A stretch of DNA of 59,759 nucleotides from assembly GCA_007693555.1 (NCBI GenBank), contig REDJ01000088.1, positions 1-59,759 on the forward strand, written 5' to 3'. This stretch comes from Bacteroidota bacterium. Its GTDB lineage: Bacteria > Bacteroidota > Bacteroidia > Bacteroidales > UBA7960. The notes beneath the pieces are model-generated. The model had not been told where the DNA came from. It saw only the letters and a list, made by a program, of their open reading frames with translations, and did not search any database. The position numbers and the translations under genes were made by a program. Shown here one piece after another: positions 1 to 9,147 of this stretch (positions are counted from its first letter, which is position 1; the number at the start of each line of letters is the position of its first letter).

Positions 1-1397
1 GTATGAAGCACGTTGGATTGAATGTGGCAGCCGATGCTTTTATCAATTCATCCATCACGGGTGCCAATGGAGGAATCATTTTCGTTGTGGCCGACGACCC
101 CAGTATGCACTCTTCGCAAAACGAGCAGGATAGCAGGTTTTACGGTAAATTTGCCATGATACCCATCCTGGAACCTGCCGATCAGCAGGAGGCTTACGAT
201 ATGGTGCATTACGGATTTGATCTTAGCGAAAAGTACCATATCCCGGTAATGCTACGCATTACAACCCGCCTTGCTCACTCAAGAGCCGGAGTTGCACGTA
301 AAACATTAAAAGAGCAAAATCAGGTTAAACTGCCTGAGAATCTCAAGCAGTTTATTCTTTTACCTGCAATCGCACGCAAGCAATACAAGACACTGCTCAA
401 CAACCAGCCCCACTTTGAGCAGGAGGCTGAAAATTCGCAGTTTAATAAATATACAGATGGGAAAGACAAAAGCATGGGTATTATAGCCTGCGGACTGGCT
501 TATAATTACCTTATGGAAAATTATGCGGACCGAAATATCCCCTACCCTGTATTGAAGGTATCGCAGTATCCTGCACCCAAAAAGCAGATTGAAAAGCTGT
601 ATAATGAATGCGACAGCATCCTGTTGCTGGAAGAAGGTTATCCCATTGTGGAGGAACTCCTCAGAGGGCTGCTTAACAATGGAAAACAGATAAAGGGACG
701 CCTTGATGGAACCATCCCGCGCGAAGGTGAGCTTAATCCCGTTATTGTGGCAAAAGCACTCGGTTTCAATATACCTGAACTGCGTGAAATACCCTCGTTG
801 GTGGCCGGTCGCCCACCATCACTCTGCAAAGGTTGCCCGCACATCGACAGTTATTTCGGACTCAATGAAGCCCTTGAAAAATATGGCAAAGGAAGAGTAT
901 TTTCCGATATCGGCTGTTATACCCTGGGAGCTCTTGCACCATACGATGCCATTAATACATGTGTTGATATGGGCGCTTCCATTACCATGGCCAAAGGTGC
1001 TGCAGATGCTGGGCTTAAACCGGCCATCGCGGTTATTGGCGACAGCACTTTTACCCATTCCGGTATTACCGGACTTCTGGATGCCGTTAATGATAAATCC
1101 AATATCACGGTAATAATTCTCGACAATGCTACCACCGGTATGACAGGGGGTCAGCCCTCGTCTGCACTGGGCAAAATTGAAGACATTTGCAAAGGCATTG
1201 GCGTGGAAGAAGAGCACATACGAGTTTTAAAACCACTTCCAAAAAAACATGAAGAAAACCTGAAAATTTTCGAGGAAGAGATTGCCTATGAAGGGGTAAG
1301 TGTTATTATTCCACGTCGCGAATGTATTCAAACCCTCAATAAGCGTATGCGCGACAAATTCAAGGCAAAAAAGAAAGCAGAAGTCGAAAAACAGTAA
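1..1397 (+). CDS. iorA: Indolepyruvate:ferredoxin oxidoreductase, alpha subunit (5' end outside window)
   Basis: Catalytic TPP-binding subunit that oxidatively decarboxylates aryl-pyruvates (from Trp, Phe, Tyr) to aryl-acetyl-CoA with reduction of ferredoxin. The visible 464 residues lack the N-terminus, which lies upstream of base 1; the Met codon at 3 is internal. Visible features, numbered from that Met: CKGCPH at 275-280, the TPP/Mg2+ signature GDSTF at 346-350 and LDNATTGMTGGQ at 373-384. The protein ends about 30 residues after IIPRREC with a Lys-rich tail. It has no C-terminal pair of CxxCxxCxxxCP clusters, which many IorA proteins carry. iorB follows after 94 bp, so the two are probably co-transcribed. 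Identification is firm; the exact aryl-pyruvate substrate is inferred from the family. Confidence 0.95.
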   Translation, partial: MKHVGLNVAADAFINSSITGANGGIIFVVADDPSMHSSQNEQDSRFYGKFAMIPILEPADQQEAYDMVHYGFDLSEKYHIPVMLRITTRLAHSRAGVARKTLKEQNQVKLPENLKQFILLPAIARKQYKTLLNNQPHFEQEAENSQFNKYTDGKDKSMGIIACGLAYNYLMENYADRNIPYPVLKVSQYPAPKKQIEKLYNECDSILLLEEGYPIVEELLRGLLNNGKQIKGRLDGTIPREGELNPVIVAKALGFNIPELREIPSLVAGRPPSLCKGCPHIDSYFGLNEALEKYGKGRVFSDIGCYTLGALAPYDAINTCVDMGASITMAKGAADAGLKPAIAVIGDSTFTHSGITGLLDAVNDKSNITVIILDNATTGMTGGQPSSALGKIEDICKGIGVEEEHIRVLKPLPKKHEENLKIFEEEIAYEGVSVIIPRRECIQTLNKRMRDKFKAKKKAEVEKQ

Positions 1398-1491
1398 ATG
1401 GATTTATTACGTGCCGGTTTATTTAACCGGAAAAGAAATGAACATTTACTGAAAGTTATTGCATTGTCAAAACTCAAAAAAAGTATCAAAA

Positions 1492-2076
1492 ATGAAAAAA
1501 GATATTATATTGGCCGGTGTGGGTGGACAGGGAATCCTATCCATCGCGGCAATCATTGGTTATGCAGCAGTACAATCAGGCCTGTACCTGAAGCAGGCAG
1601 AAGTACATGGAATGAGCCAGCGCGGCGGCGATGTGCAAAGCAACCTGCGCCTTTCCGATAAACCCATTGCATCAGATCTGATTCCTCACGGAAAGGCCGA
1701 CATGATCCTGTCGGTTGAACCCATGGAATCATTGAGATATCTGCCTTTTTTAAGTCCTGAAGGATGGCTGGTTACCAATACCAAACCTTTTATAAACATA
1801 CCCAACTACCCTTCAGAAGAAGATATAATGGTTGAAATTCAGAAACTCCCCCAGCATATAGCACTGGATGCTGAAACCATTGCGACAGAACTTGGCACCG
1901 TTAAGGCTGCCAATATTGTAATGCTTGGGGCTGCATCTCCATTTCTTGGTCTTGAATATGAAAAACTGAAGGATGCTATCAGGTTTTTCTTCGGGAAAAA
2001 AGGTCAGGAACTCGTGGATCTGAACCTGAAAGCTCTGGAAGCAGGAAGAGAATTTGCCAAAGAAAATATCCACTAA
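1492..2076 (+). CDS. iorB: Indolepyruvate:ferredoxin oxidoreductase, beta subunit
   Basis: Gamma-domain partner of IorA, 194 residues, normal length for IorB. It opens with the family signature GVGGQGIL at residues 8-15 and contains AEVHGMSQRGGDVQS, the conserved loop of the 2-oxoacid oxidoreductase gamma family. I start at the ATG at 1492 because the family begins just before KDIILAGVGGQG; an in-frame ATG at 1459 would add 11 unrelated residues. A different-frame ORF (1398-1661) between iorA and here has no protein-like character. No Fe-S motif is present in this subunit, so neither visible subunit carries a ferredoxin domain. Confidence 0.94.
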   Translation: MKKDIILAGVGGQGILSIAAIIGYAAVQSGLYLKQAEVHGMSQRGGDVQSNLRLSDKPIASDLIPHGKADMILSVEPMESLRYLPFLSPEGWLVTNTKPFINIPNYPSEEDIMVEIQKLPQHIALDAETIATELGTVKAANIVMLGAASPFLGLEYEKLKDAIRFFFGKKGQELVDLNLKALEAGREFAKENIH

Positions 2077-2128
2077 ATGTTGAAAAATAATCTTAAATGA
2101 TATAAGAAACCGGTACAGGATTTTTGGA

Positions 2129-2136
2129 TAATTTTG
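2129..2136 (+). promoter_or_regulatory. gcvP: Candidate -7 box upstream of gcvP
   Basis: TAATTTTG matches the Bacteroidota -7 consensus TAnnTTTG and is followed by TGCC. A matching -33 TTG at the usual 19-20 base spacing is not obvious. If used, it leaves a leader of roughly 165 bases before the gcvP ATG. I see no recognisable glycine-riboswitch fold in that leader by eye, but I cannot fold it. Confidence 0.35.
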
Positions 2137-2307
2137 TGCCGTTTTTTTTAATATCTCCGGGTATGGTTCGGGTGAAATGTTAACAAAATAAATACAGCTT
2201 TTCTGAACTAAACAATAATCTATAAAAAGCTGTTAACACGGTACATTTCAAAATACAAATCATTACAGATCGCTATTAAATCCAAACATATAAAAGTAAT
2301 ATTCAAT

Positions 2308-5196
2308 ATGATAACAAACAACTTTATTAGCCGTCACAATGGCCCTCGCGCCGGGGAAATTGAGAAGATGATCAAAAAAATCGGCGTTTCTTCAGTAGAT
2401 GAACTCATTGACCAGACAGTTCCCAGGGCCATCCGACTGAAAGAATCATTAAAAATGGGTAAAGGTCTTAATGAATATGAATATCTGAATCATTTGAAAT
2501 CATTGGGTGCAAAGAACAAAATATACAAAACCTATATCGGGATGGGTTATTACAACACCATTACTCCTGCTGTAATTCAACGCAACATCCTGGAAAACCC
2601 GGGCTGGTATACTGCCTATACCCCCTACCAGGCAGAAATTTCGCAAGGTCGTCTTGAGGCCCTGCTGAATTTCCAGACTGTTGTCAGCGACCTCACGGGA
2701 ATGGAAATAGCCAATGCATCGTTGCTCGATGAAGCAACTGCCGCTGCAGAAGCAATGATTATGCTCTTTAACTCACGCAGTCGCGAAGCCCAGAAAAAAG
2801 GCACCAATAAGTTTTTTGTTTCCAAAAGGACTTTTCCTCAGACTATTGACGTATTGAAGAACCGGGCCGAACCACTGGGCATTGAACTGGTTATTGACGA
2901 CTGCCGTAAAGTTGAATTCGATGAAGCCTTTTTTGCTGCCCTGGTGCAATACCCCGATGAAAGAGGTTCAGTTAACAATTTCAAGCCATTTGTTGAGAAA
3001 GTACAGGCAGCACAAATGAAACTGGTGGTTGCAACTGACCTTTTAAGCTTAACCATTTTAACGCCTCCGGTCGAATGGGGTGCTGATGTTGTGGTAGGTT
3101 CTTCCCAGCGTTTTGGTGTTCCTATGGGTTATGGCGGTCCTCATGCCGGATTCTTTGCCACCACCGATGAGTTTAAGCGTCAGATTCCCGGTCGTATCAT
3201 CGGTGTTTCCGTTGACCGGCTGGGAGCACACGCCATGCGTATGGCGCTGCAAACCCGCGAGCAGCATATAAAACGTGAGAGAGCTACTTCAAATATTTGC
3301 ACCGCACAAGCGCTGTTAGCCATTATGGCTGGCATGTATGCAGTGTATCATGGACCAGCAGGGCTGAAAAAAATTGGTCGTCATATCAATATCCTCACCG
3401 GTGTGCTAGCCCAGGAAGTTGGAAAATATGGCTACAAACAGGTAAATGAGCACTATTTTGACACACTCCAGATTGAACTTCCGGAAAATGTTTTCGCTGG
3501 CAATGTAAAATCCATAGCAGAATCTAAAAACATGAACTTCAGGGTTATTGATGAGAAAAATATCGGGATCAGCTTGGATGAAACCACATCATTAACCGAT
3601 GTTAATACCATGCTGGAAATATTTGCCCACGCCAACCATAAGGATTTTGAGACTTTCGTATGCGATCCGGTTGAATGTGAAAAAATAACTACCATTTCGG
3701 CTGAACTTACCCGCAAAAGCAAGTTCCTGCAACAGGGTGTTTTCAATTCCTACCATTCCGAAACGGATATGATGCGCTATCTTAAAAAACTGGAGAACAG
3801 AGATCTTGCGCTGAATCGCACCATGATCCCATTGGGAAGTTGTACCATGAAACTTAACGCTGCAGCTGAATTGTTTCATCTGAGCTGGCCTGAGTTTGCA
3901 AACATACACCCCTTTGTTCCTGCCGACCAGGCAGAAGGTTACCTGGAACTCATCCGCAATCTTGAAAATTATCTTTGTGATGTAACCGGATTTGCTGCCA
4001 TGACCTTTATGCCCAATTCCGGTGCATCAGGAGAATATTCCGGACTGGCGGTTATCCAGGCTTATCATAAAAGCCGTGGTGAAGGCCATCGCGATGTTAC
4101 CCTTATACCATCATCGGCACATGGTACAAACCCTGCCAGTGCAGTAATGGCCGGCACCAAAGTGGTTGTGGTAAAGTGCGATGATCATGGAAATATCGAT
4201 CTGGAAGACCTTAAGGAAAAAGCAGATAAGCATAAGGACAATCTGGCAGCCATCATGGTAACCTATCCATCAACCCATGGAGTGTTTGAAGAACACATAC
4301 TTGAAGTTACCAAAGTCGTTCACGATAACGGTGGTCAGGTTTATATGGATGGTGCCAACATGAACGCACAGGTAGGTCTTACCAACCCTGCCATTTGCGG
4401 TGCCGATGTATGCCACCTGAACCTTCACAAAACCTTTGCGATACCTCACGGTGGTGGCGGCCCCGGTGTTGGACCCATTGGTGTGGCTGAACACCTGGTG
4501 AAATTCCTGCCATCGCACGTTATGGTTAAAACCGGAGGTGAACAGGCTATTCATGCTGTTGCTGCAGCTCCTTTCGGAAGTGCATTCATCCTGCCCATTA
4601 CCTATGGATACATGAAAATGCTGGGTGGTGAAGGGATGACCGAAGCTACCAAAATCGCAATTCTCAACGCCAATTATCTGAAAGTAGCTCTTGAGAAGCA
4701 TTATAAAGTGCTTTATACCGGAGCAAACGGATGGGCTGCACACGAAATGATCCTCGATTGTAACCCGTTCAAACGTTCAGTAGGTATCGATGCCATTGAC
4801 ATTGCCAAACGGCTCATGGACTATGGATTCCATGCACCCACAGTTGCATTTCCTGTACCCGGAACACTAATGGTTGAACCCACAGAAAGTGAACCGCTTT
4901 CAGAACTCGACAGGTTCATTGATGCCATGATTGCTATCCGCGAAGAGATACGTGAGATTGAAGAAGGCAAGGCTGATAAAGACAATAATGTGATCAGGAA
5001 TGCACCTCACACCGCAAAAATGGTGATCAACAGTGACTGGGATATGCCCTACAGCCGTGAAAAGGCTGCATTCCCCATGCCCTGGTCGGAGGAAATCAAA
5101 TACTTTACTCCTGTTACCCGCATTGATGATGCTTACGGTGACCGCAACCTGGTTTGCACCTGCGAGCCCATTGAATCTTATGCACAACAGGATTAG
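2308..5196 (+). CDS. gcvP: Glycine dehydrogenase (decarboxylating), P-protein
   Basis: PLP enzyme of the glycine cleavage system; decarboxylates glycine and passes the aminomethyl group to the lipoyl arm of GcvH. At 962 residues it is the long single-chain form, both halves fused. The N-terminal half begins ISRHNGPRAGEIEKM, typical of GcvP. The PLP lysine is K708 in LNLHKTFAIPHGGGGPG. The C-terminal part has the usual EPTESE motif. gcvT and gcvH are not in the window. The start is supported by the conserved F-x-x-RHNGP beginning. A strong terminator follows, so it is probably monocistronic. Confidence 0.98.
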   Translation: MITNNFISRHNGPRAGEIEKMIKKIGVSSVDELIDQTVPRAIRLKESLKMGKGLNEYEYLNHLKSLGAKNKIYKTYIGMGYYNTITPAVIQRNILENPGWYTAYTPYQAEISQGRLEALLNFQTVVSDLTGMEIANASLLDEATAAAEAMIMLFNSRSREAQKKGTNKFFVSKRTFPQTIDVLKNRAEPLGIELVIDDCRKVEFDEAFFAALVQYPDERGSVNNFKPFVEKVQAAQMKLVVATDLLSLTILTPPVEWGADVVVGSSQRFGVPMGYGGPHAGFFATTDEFKRQIPGRIIGVSVDRLGAHAMRMALQTREQHIKRERATSNICTAQALLAIMAGMYAVYHGPAGLKKIGRHINILTGVLAQEVGKYGYKQVNEHYFDTLQIELPENVFAGNVKSIAESKNMNFRVIDEKNIGISLDETTSLTDVNTMLEIFAHANHKDFETFVCDPVECEKITTISAELTRKSKFLQQGVFNSYHSETDMMRYLKKLENRDLALNRTMIPLGSCTMKLNAAAELFHLSWPEFANIHPFVPADQAEGYLELIRNLENYLCDVTGFAAMTFMPNSGASGEYSGLAVIQAYHKSRGEGHRDVTLIPSSAHGTNPASAVMAGTKVVVVKCDDHGNIDLEDLKEKADKHKDNLAAIMVTYPSTHGVFEEHILEVTKVVHDNGGQVYMDGANMNAQVGLTNPAICGADVCHLNLHKTFAIPHGGGGPGVGPIGVAEHLVKFLPSHVMVKTGGEQAIHAVAAAPFGSAFILPITYGYMKMLGGEGMTEATKIAILNANYLKVALEKHYKVLYTGANGWAAHEMILDCNPFKRSVGIDAIDIAKRLMDYGFHAPTVAFPVPGTLMVEPTESEPLSELDRFIDAMIAIREEIREIEEGKADKDNNVIRNAPHTAKMVINSDWDMPYSREKAAFPMPWSEEIKYFTPVTRIDDAYGDRNLVCTCEPIESYAQQD

Positions 5197-5210
5197 TTAT
5201 TTATAAAAAC

Positions 5211-5259
5211 AAAAAAAAGGCTTATCGATGGATGGGCCTTTTTTATTTAAGCCTTTTTT
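5211..5259. terminator. Bidirectional terminator between gcvP and the toxin gene
   Basis: AAAAAAGGC at 5215-5223 pairs with GCCTTTTTT starting at 5236, or in an alternative longer fold with TAAGCCTTTTTT ending near 5259. The A-run on one side and the T-run on the other allow termination from both directions. It overlaps the stop codon of the convergent toxin gene. Confidence 0.8.
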
Positions 5260-5536
5260 GGGGGTTTTGGCGTGTATCAAAGAATTTAAGTAAAACTATT
5301 ACTTTTTCATCTTTAATTCTATAAAATATTGTTGTATGTCTGGTCAGCACAAAGCTTCTTAAACCTTCGATTGCTTTTTCTTCTTTTCCAATATGTGGAT
5401 GTTCTTTTAATAATTCAATGAGTCTTAAAGTTAATCTGAGAAATTTTCTTGCTGATGCTTCTCCCCATTCTTCTAATAAAAAAACTACTATGCTATCAAA
5501 AGATTTCCGGGCTCTCTTCGTCCAGAATACTTTCAT
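5243..5536 (-). CDS. ParE/RelE-superfamily toxin
   Basis: A 97-residue basic protein of the type II toxin fold. It begins MKVFWTKRARKSFDSIV, like ParE, has a central helix pair with EWGEASARKF, then the ParE-like strand segment GLRSFVLTRHTTIFYRI and ends FFDTRQNPQKRLK, matching the typical FDTRQNP end of ParE-type toxins. Members inhibit gyrase or cleave ribosome-bound mRNA; which applies cannot be read from the sequence. Its ATG overlaps the stop of the upstream antitoxin by 4 bases (ATGA), the usual antitoxin-first operon. Confidence 0.85.
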   Translation of the reverse strand: MKVFWTKRARKSFDSIVVFLLEEWGEASARKFLRLTLRLIELLKEHPHIGKEEKAIEGLRSFVLTRHTTIFYRIKDEKVIVLLKFFDTRQNPQKRLK

Positions 5537-5775
5537 AACATTTCTTTATATTTTCTGAGTACCTCATCATTTTCAACAAGGTTTACTTCATCTTCGCTCT
5601 CTTCCCAGGACAAAATAATTTCTTTTTTCTGTTTATCAGTAAGTGTATCCCATGCACTGACACGATCCTTCTGAATCAATGATTTCATCTCATTATAATA
5701 CTCAAGCAACAACTGCTCATTATCAATTTGATCAATGAGCTTATGTATATCGGATTTAAGTGTTGTTGTATTCAT
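5533..5775 (-). CDS. Putative antitoxin of the ParE-type pair
   Basis: An 80-residue acidic, helical protein directly upstream of and overlapping the toxin gene by 4 bases. It has no recognisable ribbon-helix-helix signature, but its composition (MNTTTLKSDIHKLIDQID at the N-terminus, then an Asp/Glu-rich tail) resembles the small addiction-module components that often precede ParE toxins in Bacteroidota. The antitoxin role is inferred from position, size and charge. It may also repress its own operon. Confidence 0.7.
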   Translation of the reverse strand: MNTTTLKSDIHKLIDQIDNEQLLLEYYNEMKSLIQKDRVSAWDTLTDKQKKEIILSWEESEDEVNLVENDEVLRKYKEML

Positions 5776-5846
5776 GTTTTTATTGTAAAAATAAGAAAAT
5801 CTAAAGAAATAATCAATTCTCTTCCTGGCTTCTGACAGACAAATAA

Positions 5847-5875
5847 AACCCCGGAAATTTACAAATTCCGGGGTT
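5847..5875 (-). terminator. Terminator downstream of hppA
   Basis: AACCCCGGAA at 5847-5856 pairs with TTCCGGGGTT at 5866-5875, a GC-rich 10-bp stem. Read on the minus strand it is followed by a T-rich stretch. It separates hppA from the toxin-antitoxin genes. Confidence 0.85.
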
Positions 5876-5898
5876 AAATCAAATTTTGTAATTAATTT

Positions 5899-8091
5899 TT
5901 ACAGCAAACTATAACTTACCGCCACACCAACTGTAACAACCGATGCCATTACCATAAGCTTGATGAGAATATTAAGGCTGGGGCCGGAGGTATCCTTAAA
6001 CGGGTCACCTACGGTATCACCGATTACAGTAGCTTTATGGTTTTCAGAACCTTTCCCGCCATAATGTCCTTCTTCCACATATTTTTTGGCATTATCCCAT
6101 GCGCCACCGGCATTGGCCATAAATATGGCAAGAGCAAATCCACTTGAAATAGTTCCTACCAGCAGTCCCGTAATTCCGGCAACGCCGAAAACAAGACCTA
6201 CGATAACCGGTATTAAAAGAGCAACCAATGAAGGTAAAAGCATTTCTTTTTGTGCTCCCTTAGTGGCGATGGCAACACAGCGGGCATAATCAGGTTGGCC
6301 TTCACCGGTTAAAATGCCTTCGATAGTCCGGAACTGGCAACGCACCTCCTCTACCATTTTCTGAGCCGCACGACCTACAGCATTCATGGTCATTCCACTA
6401 AAAAGGAAAACTGACATTACACCCAGAAAAATCCCGACAATTACTTTAGGATTCATAAGGTGTATCTCATAATGATGAATAAAATCAATAAAAGCAGCAT
6501 CGATGGCAGGCACACCGTTAATAAGTTCACCAGGCATGTCCAGGAATTTTACAAACATCATCCTGACTTCTTCAAAATAGGAAGCGAGAAGTGCCAGTGC
6601 AGTTAGAGCCGCACTACCAATGGCAAAACCTTTGCCGGTTGCAGCGGTGGTATTACCCAAAGCATCAAGAGCATCGGTACGCTTTCTGACTTCGGCACCC
6701 AGGCCGCACATCTCTGCATTTCCACCGGCATTATCAGCAATGGGCCCGTATGCATCTGTGGCAAGTGTAATGCCCAGTGTGGAAAGCATACCAACAGCAG
6801 CCACGCCAATTCCGTATAAACCAAAGTTCAGATAGTCTGTGTGAAAACTAAACCCCGTTGCAAAAGAATATGCCAGCGTAATGGCAACCACGATAATACC
6901 AAGGGGTACAGCAGCAGAAATCAATCCTGTACCTACACCACTAATGATAACCGTTGCGGCCCCGGTTTTACTGGATTCTGCAATTCTCTGGGTGGGTTTG
7001 TATGCAGAAGCCGTAAAATATTCAGTAGACTGACCGATACCTATACCAGCCAGCAAACCTATCACAATAGAACCCCAGATACCAAAATAATTGGGTAAAC
7101 CCAGATAATATAAAATAAGAAAAGCGAATATTACAATCAGGACAGCACTTACATTTACACCAAATCCCAAAGCATGCAATAATTGCTTCTGGGTGGCACC
7201 TTCTTTCGTCCGAACCATGAATACGCCCGCTATTGAAAGTAAAGTACCAACAGCTGCAATAAGCATGGGTGCAATTACGGCATTAAACTGCATTTCTGCT
7301 CCTGCCCCCATAAACGCAGCCGCTCCTAAAAGAGCTGTTGCCAGTATTGAAGCAGCAAAGGATTCAAAAAGGTCGGCACCCATGCCGGCAACATCGCCTA
7401 CATTATCACCAACATTATCGGCAATGGTTGCAGGGTTCCTGGGGTCATCTTCAGGAATTCCGGCTTCCACTTTGCCTACCAGATCAGCACCCACATCGGC
7501 AGCTTTCGTGTAAATACCTCCACCCACGCGGGCAAACAACGCCTGGGTTGATGCTCCCATACCAAATGTGAGCATAACTGCTGTAATGGTCATAAGTTTC
7601 CAGCCATCGGCAGTTTCCGGAATAAAGTGGTTCAGTATAAGGAACCAAACCGAAATGTCAACCAACACTAACCCAACGACCACAAGACCCATAACTGCAC
7701 CGCTGCGAAAAGCAAGGCGCAAACCCTGATTCAGGGAACTACGGCAGGCATTGGCAACACGGGCTGATGCATAAGTTGCAGCCTTCATTCCAAAGAAACC
7801 TGCCAGACCTGAGAAAAACCCCCCTGATATAAAAGCAAACGGCACCCAGGGATTCTGCACTCCCAGCCCATAGGCCAGTATGCTGAAGATAACCGTTATA
7901 ATCAAAAAGACAACAATAACTACCTTGTATTGTTGTCTTAAATAAGCTGAAGCTCCCTGCCTTACATGTTCAGCAATTTTTTTCATCATGTCAGTGCCCT
8001 CATCTTGTCGCATCATTTGCCGGAAAAAACCATAAGCAAATAATAAAGCCAGGGCGGCACTAAATGGTACCAACCAGAAAATTAATGGCAT
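5899..8091 (-). CDS. hppA: Membrane-bound K+-dependent-type pyrophosphatase (ion-pumping)
   Basis: Integral membrane protein of 730 residues with about 16 hydrophobic segments that couples pyrophosphate hydrolysis to export of H+ or Na+. The pyrophosphate-binding core [11 protein letters not shown] followed by [22 protein letters not shown] lies near residues 197-232. The segment [10 protein letters not shown] near residue 478 has Ala where K+-independent enzymes carry Lys, so this belongs to the K+-dependent class. That class includes Na+ pumps and H+ pumps; the ion cannot be decided here. The start is fixed by a strong AGGAGGG ribosome-binding site. It is monocistronic, with its own promoter and terminator. 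Confidence 0.97.
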   Translation of the reverse strand: MPLIFWLVPFSAALALLFAYGFFRQMMRQDEGTDMMKKIAEHVRQGASAYLRQQYKVVIVVFLIITVIFSILAYGLGVQNPWVPFAFISGGFFSGLAGFFGMKAATYASARVANACRSSLNQGLRLAFRSGAVMGLVVVGLVLVDISVWFLILNHFIPETADGWKLMTITAVMLTFGMGASTQALFARVGGGIYTKAADVGADLVGKVEAGIPEDDPRNPATIADNVGDNVGDVAGMGADLFESFAASILATALLGAAAFMGAGAEMQFNAVIAPMLIAAVGTLLSIAGVFMVRTKEGATQKQLLHALGFGVNVSAVLIVIFAFLILYYLGLPNYFGIWGSIVIGLLAGIGIGQSTEYFTASAYKPTQRIAESSKTGAATVIISGVGTGLISAAVPLGIIVVAITLAYSFATGFSFHTDYLNFGLYGIGVAAVGMLSTLGITLATDAYGPIADNAGGNAEMCGLGAEVRKRTDALDALGNTTAATGKGFAIGSAALTALALLASYFEEVRMMFVKFLDMPGELINGVPAIDAAFIDFIHHYEIHLMNPKVIVGIFLGVMSVFLFSGMTMNAVGRAAQKMVEEVRCQFRTIEGILTGEGQPDYARCVAIATKGAQKEMLLPSLVALLIPVIVGLVFGVAGITGLLVGTISSGFALAIFMANAGGAWDNAKKYVEEGHYGGKGSENHKATVIGDTVGDPFKDTSGPSLNILIKLMVMASVVTVGVAVSYSLL

Positions 8092-8096
8092 TTTTT

Positions 8097-8103
8097 CCCT
8101 CCT
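8097..8103 (-). promoter_or_regulatory. hppA: Strong Shine-Dalgarno of hppA
   Basis: AGGAGGG on the minus strand lies 5 bases before the hppA ATG. This fixes the start and is unusual here, since most genes in the window lack a clear Shine-Dalgarno. Confidence 0.8.
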
Positions 8104-8152
8104 AAGAAATTAAATTAATACTGTGTTTTGATTTAGATGTTTTGGATGGGCA

Positions 8153-8182
8153 CAAATTTATAAATTAATTACAGATAACAAA
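8153..8182 (-). promoter_or_regulatory. hppA: hppA promoter (Bacteroidota type)
   Basis: On the minus strand a -33 TTTG (8179-8182) is followed after 18 bases by TAAATTTG (8153-8160), matching the -33/-7 consensus of the Bacteroidota housekeeping sigma factor. It lies about 60 bases upstream of the ATG. It is in the 309-base divergent region between hppA and the bifunctional nuclease gene. Confidence 0.65.
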
Positions 8183-8327
8183 TAAAAAGTTTTACCTGTT
8201 TTATATATGTTTTTTTATTGTGTAAAACTTCAATCTTTAGATAATAATAAAATATGAATCCAGCTTTATTAACCCGGTCATTACCTGAAAATTGAATGTT
8301 TTATATGTAAAAGTCATAAAATAACTC

Positions 8328-8335
8328 TAAATTTG
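8328..8335 (+). promoter_or_regulatory. Candidate -7 box for the bifunctional nuclease gene
   Basis: TAAATTTG matches TAnnTTTG and sits 65 bases before the ATG at 8401. No good -33 TTG is seen at the expected distance. The rest of the 8092-8400 interval is AT-rich and shows no gene. Confidence 0.45.
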
Positions 8336-8400
8336 TATTTAAGCCGGATTATAAAAATTAGATGTTGAACCAAAAGATAAAAACCTCTGTTTTTTTTTAG

Positions 8401-8994
8401 ATGGAAAAAATAAAACTTGAAATACTGGGAATTTCATACAGTCAGTCGCAATCAGGAGCTTATGCTCTGATATTAGGAGAAAACGGTGAAAAAAGGAGGT
8501 TGCCCATTATAATAGGTAGTTTCGAAGCACAGGCCATCGCAATTGAACTTGAGAAAATGAAGCCCTCCAGGCCGCTTACCCATGATTTATTAAAAAACTT
8601 TGCTCAAACCTTTAATATCATAATAAAAGAAGTAATTATATACAAATTTGCTGAAGGTATTTTTTATTCCAAGCTTATTTGTTTTGATGGTATTAAAGAA
8701 GTAGAGATTGATTCCCGCACATCCGATGCAGTTGCACTGGCAGTAAGATTCAAATGTCCTATTTATACTTATGAATCTATTCTCAGTGCCGCAGGTATTG
8801 TATTACAGGACGATGATAAAGGCACAGGAGAAGAAAGTATCCCTTCTGAACCCGAAGCTACCATTACAGATTATGAAAGCCTTAGCATCAAAGAACTGGA
8901 AGACCTGCTTATGGCTGCCATTGATGAGGAAGCTTATGAAAAAGCTTCCAAAATAAGAGACGAGATAAATAAAAGGAAATCTTCCAAAAAATAG
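8401..8994 (+). CDS. Bifunctional nuclease family protein (DUF151) with UVR domain
   Basis: 197 residues. Residues 1-140 are the bifunctional-nuclease/DUF151 domain, with family features LPIIIGSFEAQAIAIELE near 34-51 and the conserved RTSDAVALAVR (about 105-115). A short acidic linker is followed by a C-terminal UVR-type helical hairpin (about 160-193), with the pattern LEDLLMAAIDEEAYEKASKI. UVR motifs mediate contacts in UvrB/UvrC and ClpC/McsA partners. Plant and bacterial DUF151 proteins have been reported to cleave RNA and DNA; a physiological role in this phylum is not established. A strong terminator follows. Confidence 0.88.
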   Translation: MEKIKLEILGISYSQSQSGAYALILGENGEKRRLPIIIGSFEAQAIAIELEKMKPSRPLTHDLLKNFAQTFNIIIKEVIIYKFAEGIFYSKLICFDGIKEVEIDSRTSDAVALAVRFKCPIYTYESILSAAGIVLQDDDKGTGEESIPSEPEATITDYESLSIKELEDLLMAAIDEEAYEKASKIRDEINKRKSSKK

Positions 8995-9055
8995 AAATTA
9001 CTATTTGAAACACATTATTTTCTCAAAATCAACCCTCTTTTAAAAAAATATTAAT

Positions 9056-9088
9056 AGGTTTGCAGGCATTGTTTGCAAACCTTTTTTT
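9056..9088 (+). terminator. Terminator after the DUF151 gene
   Basis: AGGTTTGC at 9056-9063 pairs with GCAAACCT at 9075-9082 around an 11-base loop, followed by a run of T. A classical intrinsic terminator. Confidence 0.9.
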
Positions 9089-9147
9089 ATTGATATTATT
9101 TGATCGCATCTGATAGTTATTCTGTTTTACTCAAAACAATAATCACA

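Noticed and set aside
1398-1661. Open frame of 87 codons just after iorA
   Set aside because: It overlaps iorB in another frame, has no domain-like sequence, and the iorB frame is clearly the real one.
4270-4743. Long minus-strand frame inside gcvP
   Set aside because: It lies wholly within a clear, conserved gcvP reading frame.
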